A DNA stretch of 64,000 bases. Origin: an uncultured Clostridia bacterium. GTDB lineage: Bacteria > Bacillota > Clostridia > Oscillospirales > Acutalibacteraceae. This document shows, in pieces, positions 1 through 8,876 of this stretch; positions within the stretch are counted from its first letter, which is position 1; each line of letters opens with the position of its first letter. Made by a program: the position numbers and the translations under genes. The stretch lies in contig CALWVM010000005.1 of NCBI GenBank assembly GCA_944384985.1, forward strand, positions 62,001 through 126,000, in the 5' to 3' direction. Below the pieces are notes generated by a model. It was not told the DNA's origin. It saw only the letters and a list, made by a program, of their open reading frames with translations, and did not search any database.

Positions 1-2074
1 GGCTGACATAAAACGCAGGCAGCTCGCGCACAAGATCGCCGAGCGTTTTACCCGTGCGCTGCAAGAGCCCCAAGAGCCGCACGCTTAAAAACAACGCGTC
101 ACGGACATACAAAAGGCTGCACGCCAGGCGTCTTGCGTCGCGGTCACGCTCGTCGGCAGGCGAGCGGCTGTATCGCAGCGCGCGTCTGCCGTATCGGTGC
201 GCCAGACGGCTGATGGCATACGGTGCGTCCGATTGCAGTGCGACATCACGCCCCTCGGCAAAATCCGCCTTGCAGCAGATCGCCAGCAGCTTGTCGTGGG
301 GGATCCAGCCGCATTCCCGGTGAAACGCCGAGACCGTCGTACCATCGCCGCCGAAACGAAAGGTCACCTCGTCCCCGCTTTTCGCCCCGAGACGGTACAG
401 GCAGTCCTCCATGAGCATCTGCACGCGCTCATTTTTGCAGTGCACGGCGACGGACTGGTTTTGCAGAGGCACGCCCGCCTCACGGGTGAGCTCGCGCAGG
501 TACATGGCCTGCATACTCGCCATATCGGAAATCTCCTTACACGCCTGCGGCGAGACACGGGTGAAGTCATCATTCTTACAGCGCGCTTCAATCTCGCGCT
601 CCACGCGGCGCGGCAAAGGCAGGCCGCCTGTACTGCAAAGGTGCAGGCGTACTTTTCCTGCGCCCGATGAAATAAATACACCCATTTGCAGCGAGCAAAA
701 TGCGGTAAAAAAATACATCTGCGTCAAAAAGCAATCGCCGAAATTCCAAACGCTGCTGCCCTGCGCCGCCATGGAACCCGCCAAAATATGATATGCCGCG
801 CGGCTTAACGGCTTTGCGTCGGTCGCCACGCCGATCTTCCCGCCAAGCGCGCACGAAGCGATGCTTCTGCCCAGCGCCGCAATCGCAGCGGGTCCGAGTT
901 CCACACCGGAAAGACCGCAGATGCCGCGTTCGGAAAACAGGGCAGCGCGCGGCGCGCCGTATTTGATATTGTGCGACACACGCACGCCGTTTTCAATCCG
1001 CTTTTCGGGCCAGATCTTAACATTCGGGCCGACGCGCACAGAACTTCCCAGCACACATCGCGCACCCACGGCGCTGTCCTCATACACCTGCGCGCCGGAT
1101 TTCAAAACGGCATTTTCACACAACACCGCGAAATTCACGACAGCATTGTCATATACCGCTACATCGTCAAGCAGAACGCTGCCCATAAGCTTAGCATTTT
1201 TGCCGATATAGCAGCCATCGCCCACCACCGTGTAAGGCCCGACCGCCGCACCGCGCTCAATTGCAACGTGTCTGCCGATATAGACGGGCGGGATGATCTG
1301 GTATTCGCCCTGTGGAAGCTCCCCTGCAGCAAATACGCCGTCGGCAACGGCGGGCAGCGGCAAACGCAGCTTCCCGTCGAGCATGTCCCGCTGACAGGCA
1401 CGGTATGCGGACAGGTCGCCGATGTCACACCAGTACCCGCGCGCGACATTGGCAAACAACGGTGCGCCGGTTCGCAGCATCTCCGGGAACAGATCGCCGG
1501 AAAAATCATACGGTTTTTCCTCCGGTACGCCGCGAAGCGCTTCGGGAGAAAGTACATAGATCCCGGTATTTGCGGTATCGGCAGCAACGGCGTTCCAATC
1601 CGGCTTTTCACAAAACCCGGTGACCCGGCCGGCTTCGTCCGCATAGACGAGCCCATATTCGCGCGGGTCGCGCACATGCGTGGCAACAATCGTCGCCTGT
1701 GCACGGCTTTGCGTGTGGAAATCCAGCGCGCGCTGCAAATCGAAATCGCAGATGCAGTCGCCGCTGACGACAAAAAACGGTTCCTCCCACCCGTCGGCAG
1801 CCGCTTTCACGCTCCCCGCGGTGCCCAACGGCGTGTGCTCGCGCCGGGTGCGCACACGCATGCCGGCAGGAACGCCGGAAGCAAGATACGCCTCAATGCA
1901 GTCGGGCAGATACGCCGTGGTCAGCACCGCTTCATCCACGCCCGCCGCATGCAGCCAATCAAAGATGTAAGAGAGCACAGGCTTTCCCAAAAGCGTCGCC
2001 ATGGGTTTCGGTTTCGTACAGGTCAACGGACGCAGCCGCGTTCCGAACCCGCCGGCGAGAATAACCGCTTTCAT
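1..2074 (-). CDS. Sugar-phosphate nucleotidyltransferase fused to a phosphomannomutase-like domain (3' end beyond window)
   Basis: The N-terminus MKAVILAGGFGTRLRPLT is the nucleotide-binding signature of the NTP_transferase family, which makes NDP-sugars such as GDP-mannose. Residues 1 to about 235 are that domain, about 250-370 look like left-handed beta-helix hexapeptide repeats, and from about 375 to the window edge (residue 691, still open) the protein resembles phosphomannomutase. At the place of the catalytic TASHNP serine loop there is SSGAGKV, so the mutase part probably cannot catalyse phosphoryl transfer. The start follows GGGGGA by 7 bases. Such fusions of about 800 residues are known from Clostridia and cyanobacteria. 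The exact sugar cannot be told. The end lies outside the window. Confidence 0.85.
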   Translation of the reverse strand, partial: MKAVILAGGFGTRLRPLTCTKPKPMATLLGKPVLSYIFDWLHAAGVDEAVLTTAYLPDCIEAYLASGVPAGMRVRTRREHTPLGTAGSVKAAADGWEEPFFVVSGDCICDFDLQRALDFHTQSRAQATIVATHVRDPREYGLVYADEAGRVTGFCEKPDWNAVAADTANTGIYVLSPEALRGVPEEKPYDFSGDLFPEMLRTGAPLFANVARGYWCDIGDLSAYRACQRDMLDGKLRLPLPAVADGVFAAGELPQGEYQIIPPVYIGRHVAIERGAAVGPYTVVGDGCYIGKNAKLMGSVLLDDVAVYDNAVVNFAVLCENAVLKSGAQVYEDSAVGARCVLGSSVRVGPNVKIWPEKRIENGVRVSHNIKYGAPRAALFSERGICGLSGVELGPAAIAALGRSIASCALGGKIGVATDAKPLSRAAYHILAGSMAAQGSSVWNFGDCFLTQMYFFTAFCSLQMGVFISSGAGKVRLHLCSTGGLPLPRRVEREIEARCKNDDFTRVSPQACKEISDMASMQAMYLRELTREAGVPLQNQSVAVHCKNERVQMLMEDCLYRLGAKSGDEVTFRFGGDGTTVSAFHRECGWIPHDKLLAICCKADFAEGRDVALQSDAPYAISRLAHRYGRRALRYSRSPADERDRDARRLACSLLYVRDALFLSVRLLGLLQRTGKTLGDLVRELPAFYVS

Positions 2075-2177
2075 CCAAAATCCCCCTGAAAATTCTTTTT
2101 CCGTTAGTATTGCCGTGAAAAAAGAATTTAAACGAAGGGCGTATAAAGTGGAGAAAATCCGTCCAAACTACCATCGG

Positions 2178-2206
2178 TTGACAAAAATTACCATATGCTT
2201 TACAAT
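2178..2206 (+). promoter_or_regulatory. Sigma-A promoter for the lipoprotein gene
   Basis: TTGACA at 2178-2183, 17-bp spacer, TACAAT at 2201-2206: a near-consensus promoter 33 bp upstream of the lipoprotein start. Confidence 0.8.
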
Positions 2207-2238
2207 GAATTATGTAAATCTACGCGGGGGAAGGGTTT

Positions 2239-2736
2239 ATGTCCGACACACTTCGAAAGGCTTTGTTTGTCACAGTGCTTTTATTGCTTGTGGGCACATT
2301 CTGCGCCTGCGGCAAGCAGCGTGAATTTGAAAAAATCGAGACCACCACCCCGCCTGAGACAGAGGCGATGACGCAGGCGGTCGCCGCCGTACCCGTAACG
2401 GAACCGGAGACCACGACGCAGCCCGAATCCCAGACGCGGAGCGGTTCGTCCGACAGGCGCACGCAAAACAACGACGGGACCCAAACTGACACCGATGACG
2501 ACAGTGGCAACAACAGCCGTGTCGAAGGCGGCGGGGATACGGACGGCGGGCTGGGAACCCCGCCCGAAACGCCCGAAACGCCCGAAACGCCCGACGATCC
2601 CGAAACGCCGCAAGGACCTGCAGAGCCTGCGACGGAGGACAAGCAGGAGACGCCGGATCCACCCGCCGTGCCGACGGAGCCGGACAGCGCGCCGGCGGAA
2701 CCCCCGTCGGGGACGACAGATGCTGCCGGCGCATAA
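2239..2736 (+). CDS. Putative lipoprotein with a low-complexity Pro/Glu/Thr-rich body
   Basis: A 165-residue protein with a hydrophobic signal segment (about residues 7-21) ending in VGTFCAC, which offers a lipobox cysteine. The remainder is almost wholly low complexity: Thr/Pro/Glu and Asp/Gly runs and PETPETPETP repeats, with no recognisable fold. It is probably an acidic, disordered, membrane-anchored surface protein. A near-consensus promoter, a strong GGGGAAGG ribosome site 5 bases before ATG and a terminator after the stop make it a complete single-gene unit. Function unknown. The opposite strand over this interval is also open, a consequence of the repeats. Confidence 0.75.
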   Translation: MSDTLRKALFVTVLLLLVGTFCACGKQREFEKIETTTPPETEAMTQAVAAVPVTEPETTTQPESQTRSGSSDRRTQNNDGTQTDTDDDSGNNSRVEGGGDTDGGLGTPPETPETPETPDDPETPQGPAEPATEDKQETPDPPAVPTEPDSAPAEPPSGTTDAAGA

Positions 2737-2745
2737 AAGGTCATC

Positions 2746-2778
2746 GAAAAAGCTGCCCTTTTGCAGGGCAGCTTTTTT
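2746..2778. terminator. Bidirectional terminator between the lipoprotein gene and hisF
   Basis: Stem GCTGCCCT / AGGGCAGC with flanking A and T runs on both sides, so it can stop transcription from the lipoprotein gene (+) and from hisF (-). Confidence 0.85.
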
Positions 2779-2780
2779 GT

Positions 2781-3557
2781 TTACTCTGCCAGTTCCTGCA
2801 CGGGACGCACAGGAACCCCTTTTTTCGAAAGATACGCTTTCAACTCGGCAATGGGGATCTCATTAAAATGGAACAGCGACGCGGCAAGCACCGCGTCCGC
2901 CTGCCCGACCGTAAACGCGTCGTAAAAATGTTCCAGCGCGCCCGCGCCGCCGGAGGCGATCACAGGGATGTCCACACGTTCGGACACCGCACGCGTCAGT
3001 TCCAGATCATAGCCGGTTTTCTGCCCGTCGCGGTCCATGCTCGTAAGCAAGATCTCGCCAGCTCCCCGCCGCTGCGCTTCGCATGACCACTCGACGGCAT
3101 CGAGCCCCGTGGGCAGCCTGCCGCCGTTGAGATAGACTTCCCAACCGCCCGACGCTCTTTTTTTTGCGTCGATGGCGCACACCACACATTGGCTGCCGAA
3201 GCGTTCCGCCGCTTCACTTAAAAGGTCAGGATTGCGGACGGCTGCGGAATTGACGGAAATTTTATCTGCCCCCGCGCGCAAAAGCTCTTTAAAATCGTCA
3301 ACGGTGCGGATGCCGCCGCCGACGGTAAAGGGAATAAAGATCGAATCGGCGACGCGCGAAACGATGTCCACCATGGTGCCTCGCCCTTCGTGCGTGGCGG
3401 TGATGTCGAGCAGCACGAGTTCGTCCGCGCCTTTTTTATCATATGCAATGGCGCACGCCACAGGGTCGCCGGCGTCGCGCAGATTGACAAAGCTCACGCC
3501 TTTGACCACACGCCCATCCTTGACATCCAGACAAGGGATAATTCGTTTGGCGTACAT
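2781..3557 (-). CDS. hisF: Imidazole glycerol phosphate synthase subunit HisF
   Basis: The cyclase subunit of IGP synthase uses ammonia from HisH to convert PRFAR into imidazole glycerol phosphate and AICAR (histidine and purine pathways). The 258-residue beta/alpha barrel begins [20 protein letters not shown] and has both catalytic aspartates, Asp11 (PCLDV) and Asp130 (CAIDAKK), plus the phosphate-binding GGGIRT loop. The ATG overlaps the hisH stop as TGATG; a GTG three bases upstream is an alternative. Only hisH accompanies it; no other histidine gene is in the window. The sequence is of the canonical histidine-biosynthesis type, not the WbuZ surface-sugar type. Confidence 0.96.
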   Translation of the reverse strand: MYAKRIIPCLDVKDGRVVKGVSFVNLRDAGDPVACAIAYDKKGADELVLLDITATHEGRGTMVDIVSRVADSIFIPFTVGGGIRTVDDFKELLRAGADKISVNSAAVRNPDLLSEAAERFGSQCVVCAIDAKKRASGGWEVYLNGGRLPTGLDAVEWSCEAQRRGAGEILLTSMDRDGQKTGYDLELTRAVSERVDIPVIASGGAGALEHFYDAFTVGQADAVLAASLFHFNEIPIAELKAYLSKKGVPVRPVQELAE

Positions 3558-4183
3558 CACTTGGCCCCCTTTTGCATAGCGGCGAAATTTCGCAGGATCC
3601 GAAGCCCTACTGCGCCGCTTTTTTCGGGGTGGAACTGCGTGGCGAACAGATTTTTATCTATATCCGCCGCAGCCGCATGAAACTCGATGCCGTATGCAGC
3701 CGTGGCGGCGACATTCTGCAAGTTGGCAGCTTTCAGATAATACGAATGCACAAAATATACATATGCGCCGTCCGGCACACCGGAAAACAACGGGCAATCG
3801 GGGTCGGGGTGGATGGAATTCCAGCCGATCTGCGGGATTTTGAGCCCGATCTCCTTGGGGAAACGCAGGACCTCCCCTTTCATCACCGAGAGCCCCGGCA
3901 CACCGGGGCTTTCTTCACTTTTCTCAAACAGCATTTGAAGCCCTAAGCAAATGCCAAGAAACGGCGTATCGGACAGCGCGGCCTCCCGCACCGTTTCCAA
4001 AAGCCCGGAACGCCGCAGGCATTCCATGGCTGTCCCAAACGCGCCGACACCCGGCAGGATCACCGCATCCGCCGCTTCGATCTCCGCACGGTCGGCGGTG
4101 ATACGGTTTTCGGCGCCTATGTAATTTAGGGCTTTGCGGACGCTTTGCAAATTGCCCGCACCGTAATCCACAACTGCGATCAT
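3557..4183 (-). CDS. hisH: Imidazole glycerol phosphate synthase glutamine amidotransferase subunit HisH
   Basis: A class I glutamine amidotransferase of 208 residues that feeds ammonia to HisF. Visible are the nucleophile Cys78 in GICLGLQ and the His-Glu pair in FHPEKSG near the C-terminus. The frame is open upstream, but the start is placed at [11 protein letters not shown] because GGGAGAA lies 7 bases before it and the family begins there. It is first in a two-gene operon with hisF, one base overlapping, and a strong promoter lies just upstream. Confidence 0.95.
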   Translation of the reverse strand: MIAVVDYGAGNLQSVRKALNYIGAENRITADRAEIEAADAVILPGVGAFGTAMECLRRSGLLETVREAALSDTPFLGICLGLQMLFEKSEESPGVPGLSVMKGEVLRFPKEIGLKIPQIGWNSIHPDPDCPLFSGVPDGAYVYFVHSYYLKAANLQNVAATAAYGIEFHAAAADIDKNLFATQFHPEKSGAVGLRILRNFAAMQKGAK

Positions 4184-4220
4184 ATATCGTTCTCCCGAAA
4201 AATATGTAAAGAATTTGGAT

Positions 4221-4249
4221 ATTGTAGCACAAAACGTGCAAAATTGCAA
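4221..4249 (-). promoter_or_regulatory. Promoter of hisHF
   Basis: On the minus strand TTGCAA (4244-4249), 17-bp spacer, TACAAT (4221-4226), about 38 bp before hisH. It separates hisHF from the HAD gene, whose stop codon lies just upstream of the -35 box. Confidence 0.75.
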
Positions 4250-4251
4250 TT

Positions 4252-5001
4252 TCAGAGGAGCATTTCCACGATCTCGGCGATGCTGCCGACCACCGCACGC
4301 GCGTGCGGCTTTAATTCGTCGCGCCCCTCGCGCATGGCAAAAGAAGAAAATTCTTTGATCATCGAAAGGTCGTTGAGATTGTCCCCCGCGACGAACAAAT
4401 CGTCTTTTTGCGCATGGAACAGCGCGAGCACCTCATAAAGCCCGCTGACCTTACCCGTATGCGGCGCGCAGACATCCACATGGATACCGTTTTGGTGCGC
4501 GCAAAGAAGCTCAGGACAGGTTTTGTTGAAATACGCGGTGTATTGTGCTGCTTCGTCCTCCGTATAAAATCCCGTCCCCATTTCGTGATAATCGGGGATG
4601 TCCGCAAGGGAAGCCTTTTGGAGCTGCGGCCCGGCGCCCTCAGGCGGGGGCGTACCGACATAGAACCAGAAACGGTCGTATCCGCACGACACACAGAAAT
4701 AACGCGGATGAAGCTTCATGGCGGCTTCATAGAGCGGCAGGAGTCCTGCTTTGGGCGCGCGGTGCTCGGAAAGCATATGGAACTGCCCGTCCGTAATAAT
4801 GCCGCCTGTACAGGCGATTACGAAATCCAGCGGGAGATCCCACTGGGAAAGCTCGTCGCGAATGCTTGCAAGGTGTCTGCCCGTAACCAGCCCGAAGCGA
4901 TTGCCCGCCCGGCGGAAGCGCGCAACCGCGCCGGCGTCTTCCCGTGTGATCTCGCGGTTGCGAAACAGTGTATTGTCAAAATCCGTTGCCAAAATCCGCA
5001 T
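4252..5001 (-). CDS. HAD superfamily (Cof-type, IIB) phosphatase
   Basis: A 249-residue haloacid dehalogenase-type phosphatase. Motif I is ILATDFDNTLFRN near the N-terminus (Asp nucleophile and the +2 Asp), and motif IV is FVAGDNLNDLSMI near the C-terminus; the large middle insert is the type IIB cap. Cof-like enzymes hydrolyse small sugar phosphates or cofactor phosphates such as PLP; the substrate is not readable here. The start is set at MRILATDFDN, preceded by GGAAG at 9 bases. It follows the PBP gene by 42 bp and is probably the last gene of that string. Confidence 0.88.
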   Translation of the reverse strand: MRILATDFDNTLFRNREITREDAGAVARFRRAGNRFGLVTGRHLASIRDELSQWDLPLDFVIACTGGIITDGQFHMLSEHRAPKAGLLPLYEAAMKLHPRYFCVSCGYDRFWFYVGTPPPEGAGPQLQKASLADIPDYHEMGTGFYTEDEAAQYTAYFNKTCPELLCAHQNGIHVDVCAPHTGKVSGLYEVLALFHAQKDDLFVAGDNLNDLSMIKEFSSFAMREGRDELKPHARAVVGSIAEIVEMLL

Positions 5002-5043
5002 GGCGCATCTTCCTTTTCTCTGCTGCCGCAAGCGTCGGAACGC

Positions 5044-6645
5044 TCAGGACAGTTTCGTGATCTCTTCTGCGATATATTGAAAAATCGGCGCGCAGTCCAC
5101 CGCGCCGCCCTGCCCGTCCTCTTTGAGTACGGCGACACTGTATTGCGGGGCTTCATATGGGAAATAGCCGCAGAACCACGCGTGTGTGATCTCGGTGCCG
5201 TCGTCGCGGTACCAGCCGCTTTGCGCAGTCGCCGTTTTGCCCGCCGCCGCAGTGCCCGCCGGTTTTGCACGGCGGCCGCTGCCGTTTTCCGTAGCATAAT
5301 GCAGCAGTGCCCCGACACGCTTTGCGGTATCCTCGGACATGGCGCGGCGCGACGCGGGCAGAAACGCGCGCTGCACCACTTCGCCGCTTGCATCTACGAT
5401 TGCATGCATTAAGCTCGGCGCGCGGTACACACCGTTGTTGGCAATGGCTGCATACACCGCCGCCATTTGCAGCGGCGACGCGAGCAGTTCTCCCTGCCCG
5501 AACGAAAGATTGGCAAGATCCTGCAAAGAAGTCAAAGAATAGGCCGCAGGCATGTTACCGGGCTGTGTCCAGTCGCCATCCGACAATTCGATCTTCGCGC
5601 CGAGCCCGAGGTTTTCGCCCATCGCACAAACCGCCTCGGCCCCGGTATGCAGGGCAAGCTGCACAAAATACGGGTTGCAGGAATTCGCCATCGCCTGCGG
5701 GAGATTTTGCGTCCCGTGTCCGCTGTGTTCATGGCAGCCGAACGTAGTGCCCCCTATGGTGATGCCGCCCGTACAGGTATAAGAAAAATCCTCATTATAG
5801 CCGCTTTCCAAAGCGGCCGCCGCCGTGATCGCTTTGAACACCGAACCGACGGCATACGGCGTTACGGCACGGTTTAAGAAAGGTGCGTCCGTCGCGTCCA
5901 AACTCGCGGCGGGATCATTGCGGTCAAAGGTCGGGACGCTCGCCATCGCACGGATCTCGCTCGTTGCCGCATCGAGCACCACCACCGCGCCCGCTTGGAC
6001 CTCAAATTTTTCCAGCGCCTCTTCAGCAATGCGTTGGATGTCGTATTGCAGCGTCAGCACAACGCCCGTCGGGGAATTATAATTGTCTGCATAGATCTCC
6101 AGTTCCGCGCCATCCAGCACCCGGCCCATCGCATCCGCCCCGCAGCGCGCCCAAAGCGTACCCGACGCGGATTTCAGCAGTTCGTTATAGCTTTTTTCCA
6201 CACCGCTGACGCCGTCTCCGTCCGCATTGATATAGCCGACGACGTGTTCGGCAAGCGCGTTTTCACCGTAACGCACATACCGGCTGACCGTTTTGACGCC
6301 CTCTGTCTCCAGCGGCGCAGACGCCGCGGCAACCGCGATCTTGCCGCTCGTAACGGTTTCGTACAAGGCGTCTTTATCCTCCGCGACGAGCACGCTGCCC
6401 GCTTCGTTGAGCGCCTCGACGGAGGGCTTTACCGCCACGGCAAGCTGTGTGTCGCAGTTGACGAGCGGGCGCATATCGCAGTCATAAATATAGCCCCGCG
6501 TTATCCCGATCGCTTCGGAAATGGCGGTGGACGCCTGCGCACGGCTTTGCACGGCGGCGCTGCCGCAGACCGTCAGCATCTGCACGCACAAAAGCCCCAT
6601 GCAAAGCGCAAACAGAGAAAACAGCGCTACGACCCGTTTTTGCAT
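5044..6645 (-). CDS. Class B penicillin-binding protein (D,D-transpeptidase)
   Basis: A 533-residue transpeptidase that cross-links peptidoglycan outside the membrane. An N-terminal membrane anchor (about residues 5-25) is followed by a short dimerisation region and the penicillin-binding domain. Motifs: Ser268-x-x-Lys in VGSVFK, Ser322-x-Asn in ANSCN, and Lys470 in GKTATAQ, where the usual KTG is KTA. It is short for class B, as in the clostridial PbpA/SpoVD-like group. GGGAG lies 9 bases before the ATG; an in-frame TTG upstream abuts that site and is less likely. A second class B PBP lies at 36675-38075. Confidence 0.9.
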   Translation of the reverse strand: MQKRVVALFSLFALCMGLLCVQMLTVCGSAAVQSRAQASTAISEAIGITRGYIYDCDMRPLVNCDTQLAVAVKPSVEALNEAGSVLVAEDKDALYETVTSGKIAVAAASAPLETEGVKTVSRYVRYGENALAEHVVGYINADGDGVSGVEKSYNELLKSASGTLWARCGADAMGRVLDGAELEIYADNYNSPTGVVLTLQYDIQRIAEEALEKFEVQAGAVVVLDAATSEIRAMASVPTFDRNDPAASLDATDAPFLNRAVTPYAVGSVFKAITAAAALESGYNEDFSYTCTGGITIGGTTFGCHEHSGHGTQNLPQAMANSCNPYFVQLALHTGAEAVCAMGENLGLGAKIELSDGDWTQPGNMPAAYSLTSLQDLANLSFGQGELLASPLQMAAVYAAIANNGVYRAPSLMHAIVDASGEVVQRAFLPASRRAMSEDTAKRVGALLHYATENGSGRRAKPAGTAAAGKTATAQSGWYRDDGTEITHAWFCGYFPYEAPQYSVAVLKEDGQGGAVDCAPIFQYIAEEITKLS

Positions 6646-6691
6646 TCCGACCAACTCCCATCCTCTTCAGTATGGGACATGAATGGTCAAA

Positions 6692-7588
6692 TTAAACGGG
6701 CGGCTGCGTGTTTTCACGGCGCAGACGAAAGCCGTAGCCGTTGAAGCTGCGCCTGCCTGCAAGCAAATACGCCTTAGCTGCGTGCTGGAGGCCGGTTTCT
6801 TCGGGAAGCGCGCGAAGTTTTTTCCGCGAGATATGCTGAACGCCCCAAAGCCTGCGCAGAAGCTCCCGGTTTTTTCGTCCGGTCTGCATCACGCAGTCAA
6901 AGGCATCCGCAAAACGCAAAATGTTGGAATCCGCTTGCATGAAACTGCGGTTGTTTTGGTCGAGAAGCCAACTGTCGCAGACGAAGCCGGCGTATTCATA
7001 TTGTGGAAAGTGCTTCGCAAAAAACTGCTCCGCCATAGAAAAGGAGTCTTCCACCGCCTGCGGCAAAAGCTTACCGCTTGCCGGGATGTGGACATTTAAG
7101 ATCGGTGTCTTATCCGCGATCGGCACGCTCCTGCGAGCTTCAAGCGGTAGGCGCGCGGCGGCAAAATTCGTTTTTGAGAATTCAAATTCAAGCCTGCCGA
7201 CCCAAATAATTTCCAAAAACAGCACGTGTGCGATCCACGGGACATTGCAAAGCCCCGTGACACGGTACGCCCATGCGGCGTCGCGCACCCAGACGGTGAT
7301 ATCCCGCATCGTGTCCGTAAATACCTGCCGCGGCAACCCCTTTTCGGCGTACAGCCTGCGCGTGTAGATATCAGCGATCACAAGCGCCGCCGCAAGTGAC
7401 AGCGCCGCGCCCGCGCCGCGGTTCCGTCGCAGCGCACGCATACACACGGGGACAAAACAGCGCTCCGGGTCGCTGAGGATCTGTTCGATTTCTGCATTTT
7501 GGGTGCAAAACGCTTCGTAGGCGCATCGGCGTGCCGCATCGGGCAGCTTGATCTGCGCGCAAAGCGCCTGAGGGAATGCCGTCTGCAT
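6692..7588 (-). CDS. Acyltransferase-domain protein (DUF5596 / GNAT_C type)
   Basis: A 298-residue protein resembling the clostridial acyltransferase-domain family with an N-terminal helical part and a GNAT-like C-terminal part. Supporting segments are LNVHIPASGKL, the FPQYEYAGFVCDSWLL stretch and DSNILRFADAF. The substrate is unknown. The frame is open further upstream inside trhP, but this ATG lies one base after the trhP stop, suggesting translational coupling. It lies between a tRNA-modification gene and a PBP gene. Confidence 0.75.
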   Translation of the reverse strand: MQTAFPQALCAQIKLPDAARRCAYEAFCTQNAEIEQILSDPERCFVPVCMRALRRNRGAGAALSLAAALVIADIYTRRLYAEKGLPRQVFTDTMRDITVWVRDAAWAYRVTGLCNVPWIAHVLFLEIIWVGRLEFEFSKTNFAAARLPLEARRSVPIADKTPILNVHIPASGKLLPQAVEDSFSMAEQFFAKHFPQYEYAGFVCDSWLLDQNNRSFMQADSNILRFADAFDCVMQTGRKNRELLRRLWGVQHISRKKLRALPEETGLQHAAKAYLLAGRRSFNGYGFRLRRENTQPPV

Positions 7589-7589
7589 A

Positions 7590-8813
7590 CTATGCCTGCT
7601 TTCTGAGAATGCTGCCGGCCGGCAGCGGCGTATCACAGCGCACCCGCACGCGCATGGTCGGGTGCGGTGCGGCGTCGATCGCTTCACCCGCTCCGTTTTG
7701 CAAATCGTCTGCACGGAAAGTAAAGGGCGGCTTACCGCGTTCAAGCGCTTCGAGCGTATCGCCGACGCAGAATTTATTGCGCTGCTCGCAAAGAAGATAC
7801 CCATCCTCCCAGCCGCGCACGAGCGCGACGACATCCCACGCACGGCGATAGCCGCCCGCAAGGCTGATATTCGCGGTCGTTTCGGGGCTGTCGAAATAAA
7901 AACCCGTGCAATATTCGCGGTAACTGACCTTTTCGGTCTCGGCAATTACCCACGGCGCAGGGTGATAGTCGGGTGACGGGCTTTGCAGATACCCATCTAT
8001 CGCAGCACGATATGCGTTCGTGATGACGGCGGTATAATAGGCGGATTTCGCGCGGCCTTCGATCTTGAAGCTGTCTACCCCCGCCGCAACAAGTTCCGGG
8101 ATGTGCTCGATCATGCAAAGGTCCTTGGAATTGAGGATATACGTGCCGTCCGGCTCTTCGGAGATGGGAAAATACTGCCCCTCGCGCGATTTTTCGGTTA
8201 AAGCGAACGCCCAGCGGCACGGCTGCGCACATGCGCCGCGGTTCGCGTCGCGCCCCGTCAGGTAATTGGAAAGCAGACACCGTCCCGAAAACGAAACACA
8301 CATAGCGCCGTGTACAAAGCACTCGAGTTCGAGCGCAGACGGCGTTTTTGCACGGATCTCGGCAATCTCGGAAAGCGAAAGCTCACGTGCAAGCACCACA
8401 CGCTTGGCGCCGAGGTCGTAAAACGCGCGCGCCGCCGCATAATGCACGACGCCCGCCTGTGTAGAAATATGGACGGGGATATTTTCCGCATACCGCTTGC
8501 AAAGCGCTAAAACGCCGATGTCTGCCACAATGAACGCATCCACGCCGCAATCGGCGGCATGCTGCAAAAAAGCGGGCAGACGGTCGATCTCTGCATTGCG
8601 CGGCAGGGTGTTGCAGGTCAAATACACCTTTGCACCCGTCTGATGTGCTTGCTGTACGGCTTCTGCCAATGCATCCGCAGAAAAATTTTTCGGTGCGGAG
8701 CGCATACCGAACGCTTCGCCGCCCAGATACACCGCGTCCGCCCCGAAATACAACGCCGCTTGCAGCCGTTCGGCATCCCCCGCGGGGCTGAGCAGCTCCG
8801 GTCTCTTTTCCAT
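7590..8813 (-). CDS. trhP: Peptidase U32-family protein, probable tRNA 5-hydroxyuridine synthase TrhP
   Basis: A 407-residue U32 protein: the N-terminus ELLSPAGDAERLQAALYFGA and the family signature ECFVHGAMCVSFSGRCLLS are both clear, with further cysteines in GACAQPCRW that are typical of the Fe-S-binding RlhA/TrhP group. TrhP proteins hydroxylate U34 of certain tRNAs with prephenate; the peptidase label is historical. The neighbour mltG matches the order seen in Bacillus subtilis (yrrL-yrrM-yrrN-yrrO), which supports TrhP over RlhA. A collagenase-type protease cannot be excluded from sequence alone. Confidence 0.8.
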   Translation of the reverse strand: MEKRPELLSPAGDAERLQAALYFGADAVYLGGEAFGMRSAPKNFSADALAEAVQQAHQTGAKVYLTCNTLPRNAEIDRLPAFLQHAADCGVDAFIVADIGVLALCKRYAENIPVHISTQAGVVHYAAARAFYDLGAKRVVLARELSLSEIAEIRAKTPSALELECFVHGAMCVSFSGRCLLSNYLTGRDANRGACAQPCRWAFALTEKSREGQYFPISEEPDGTYILNSKDLCMIEHIPELVAAGVDSFKIEGRAKSAYYTAVITNAYRAAIDGYLQSPSPDYHPAPWVIAETEKVSYREYCTGFYFDSPETTANISLAGGYRRAWDVVALVRGWEDGYLLCEQRNKFCVGDTLEALERGKPPFTFRADDLQNGAGEAIDAAPHPTMRVRVRCDTPLPAGSILRKQA

Positions 8814-8830
8814 ATTGGTTCCCCATTTTC

Positions 8831-8871
8831 CGAAACACCGAACCCACGCATGCGGGTTCGGTGTTTTCTTT
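8831..8871 (-). terminator. Stem-loop between mltG and trhP
   Basis: A 12-13 bp stem AAACACCGAACCC / GGGTTCGGTGTTT with an 8-base loop. On the minus strand the following bases are CGGAAAA, not a clean T tract, so it may be a weak terminator or a processing hairpin that tunes downstream genes. Confidence 0.6.
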
Positions 8872-8876
8872 ACGCA

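Noticed and set aside
971-2089. 372-codon open frame on the plus strand
   Set aside because: Antisense to the nucleotidyltransferase gene, which has clear family motifs; the frame arises from GC-rich codon use.
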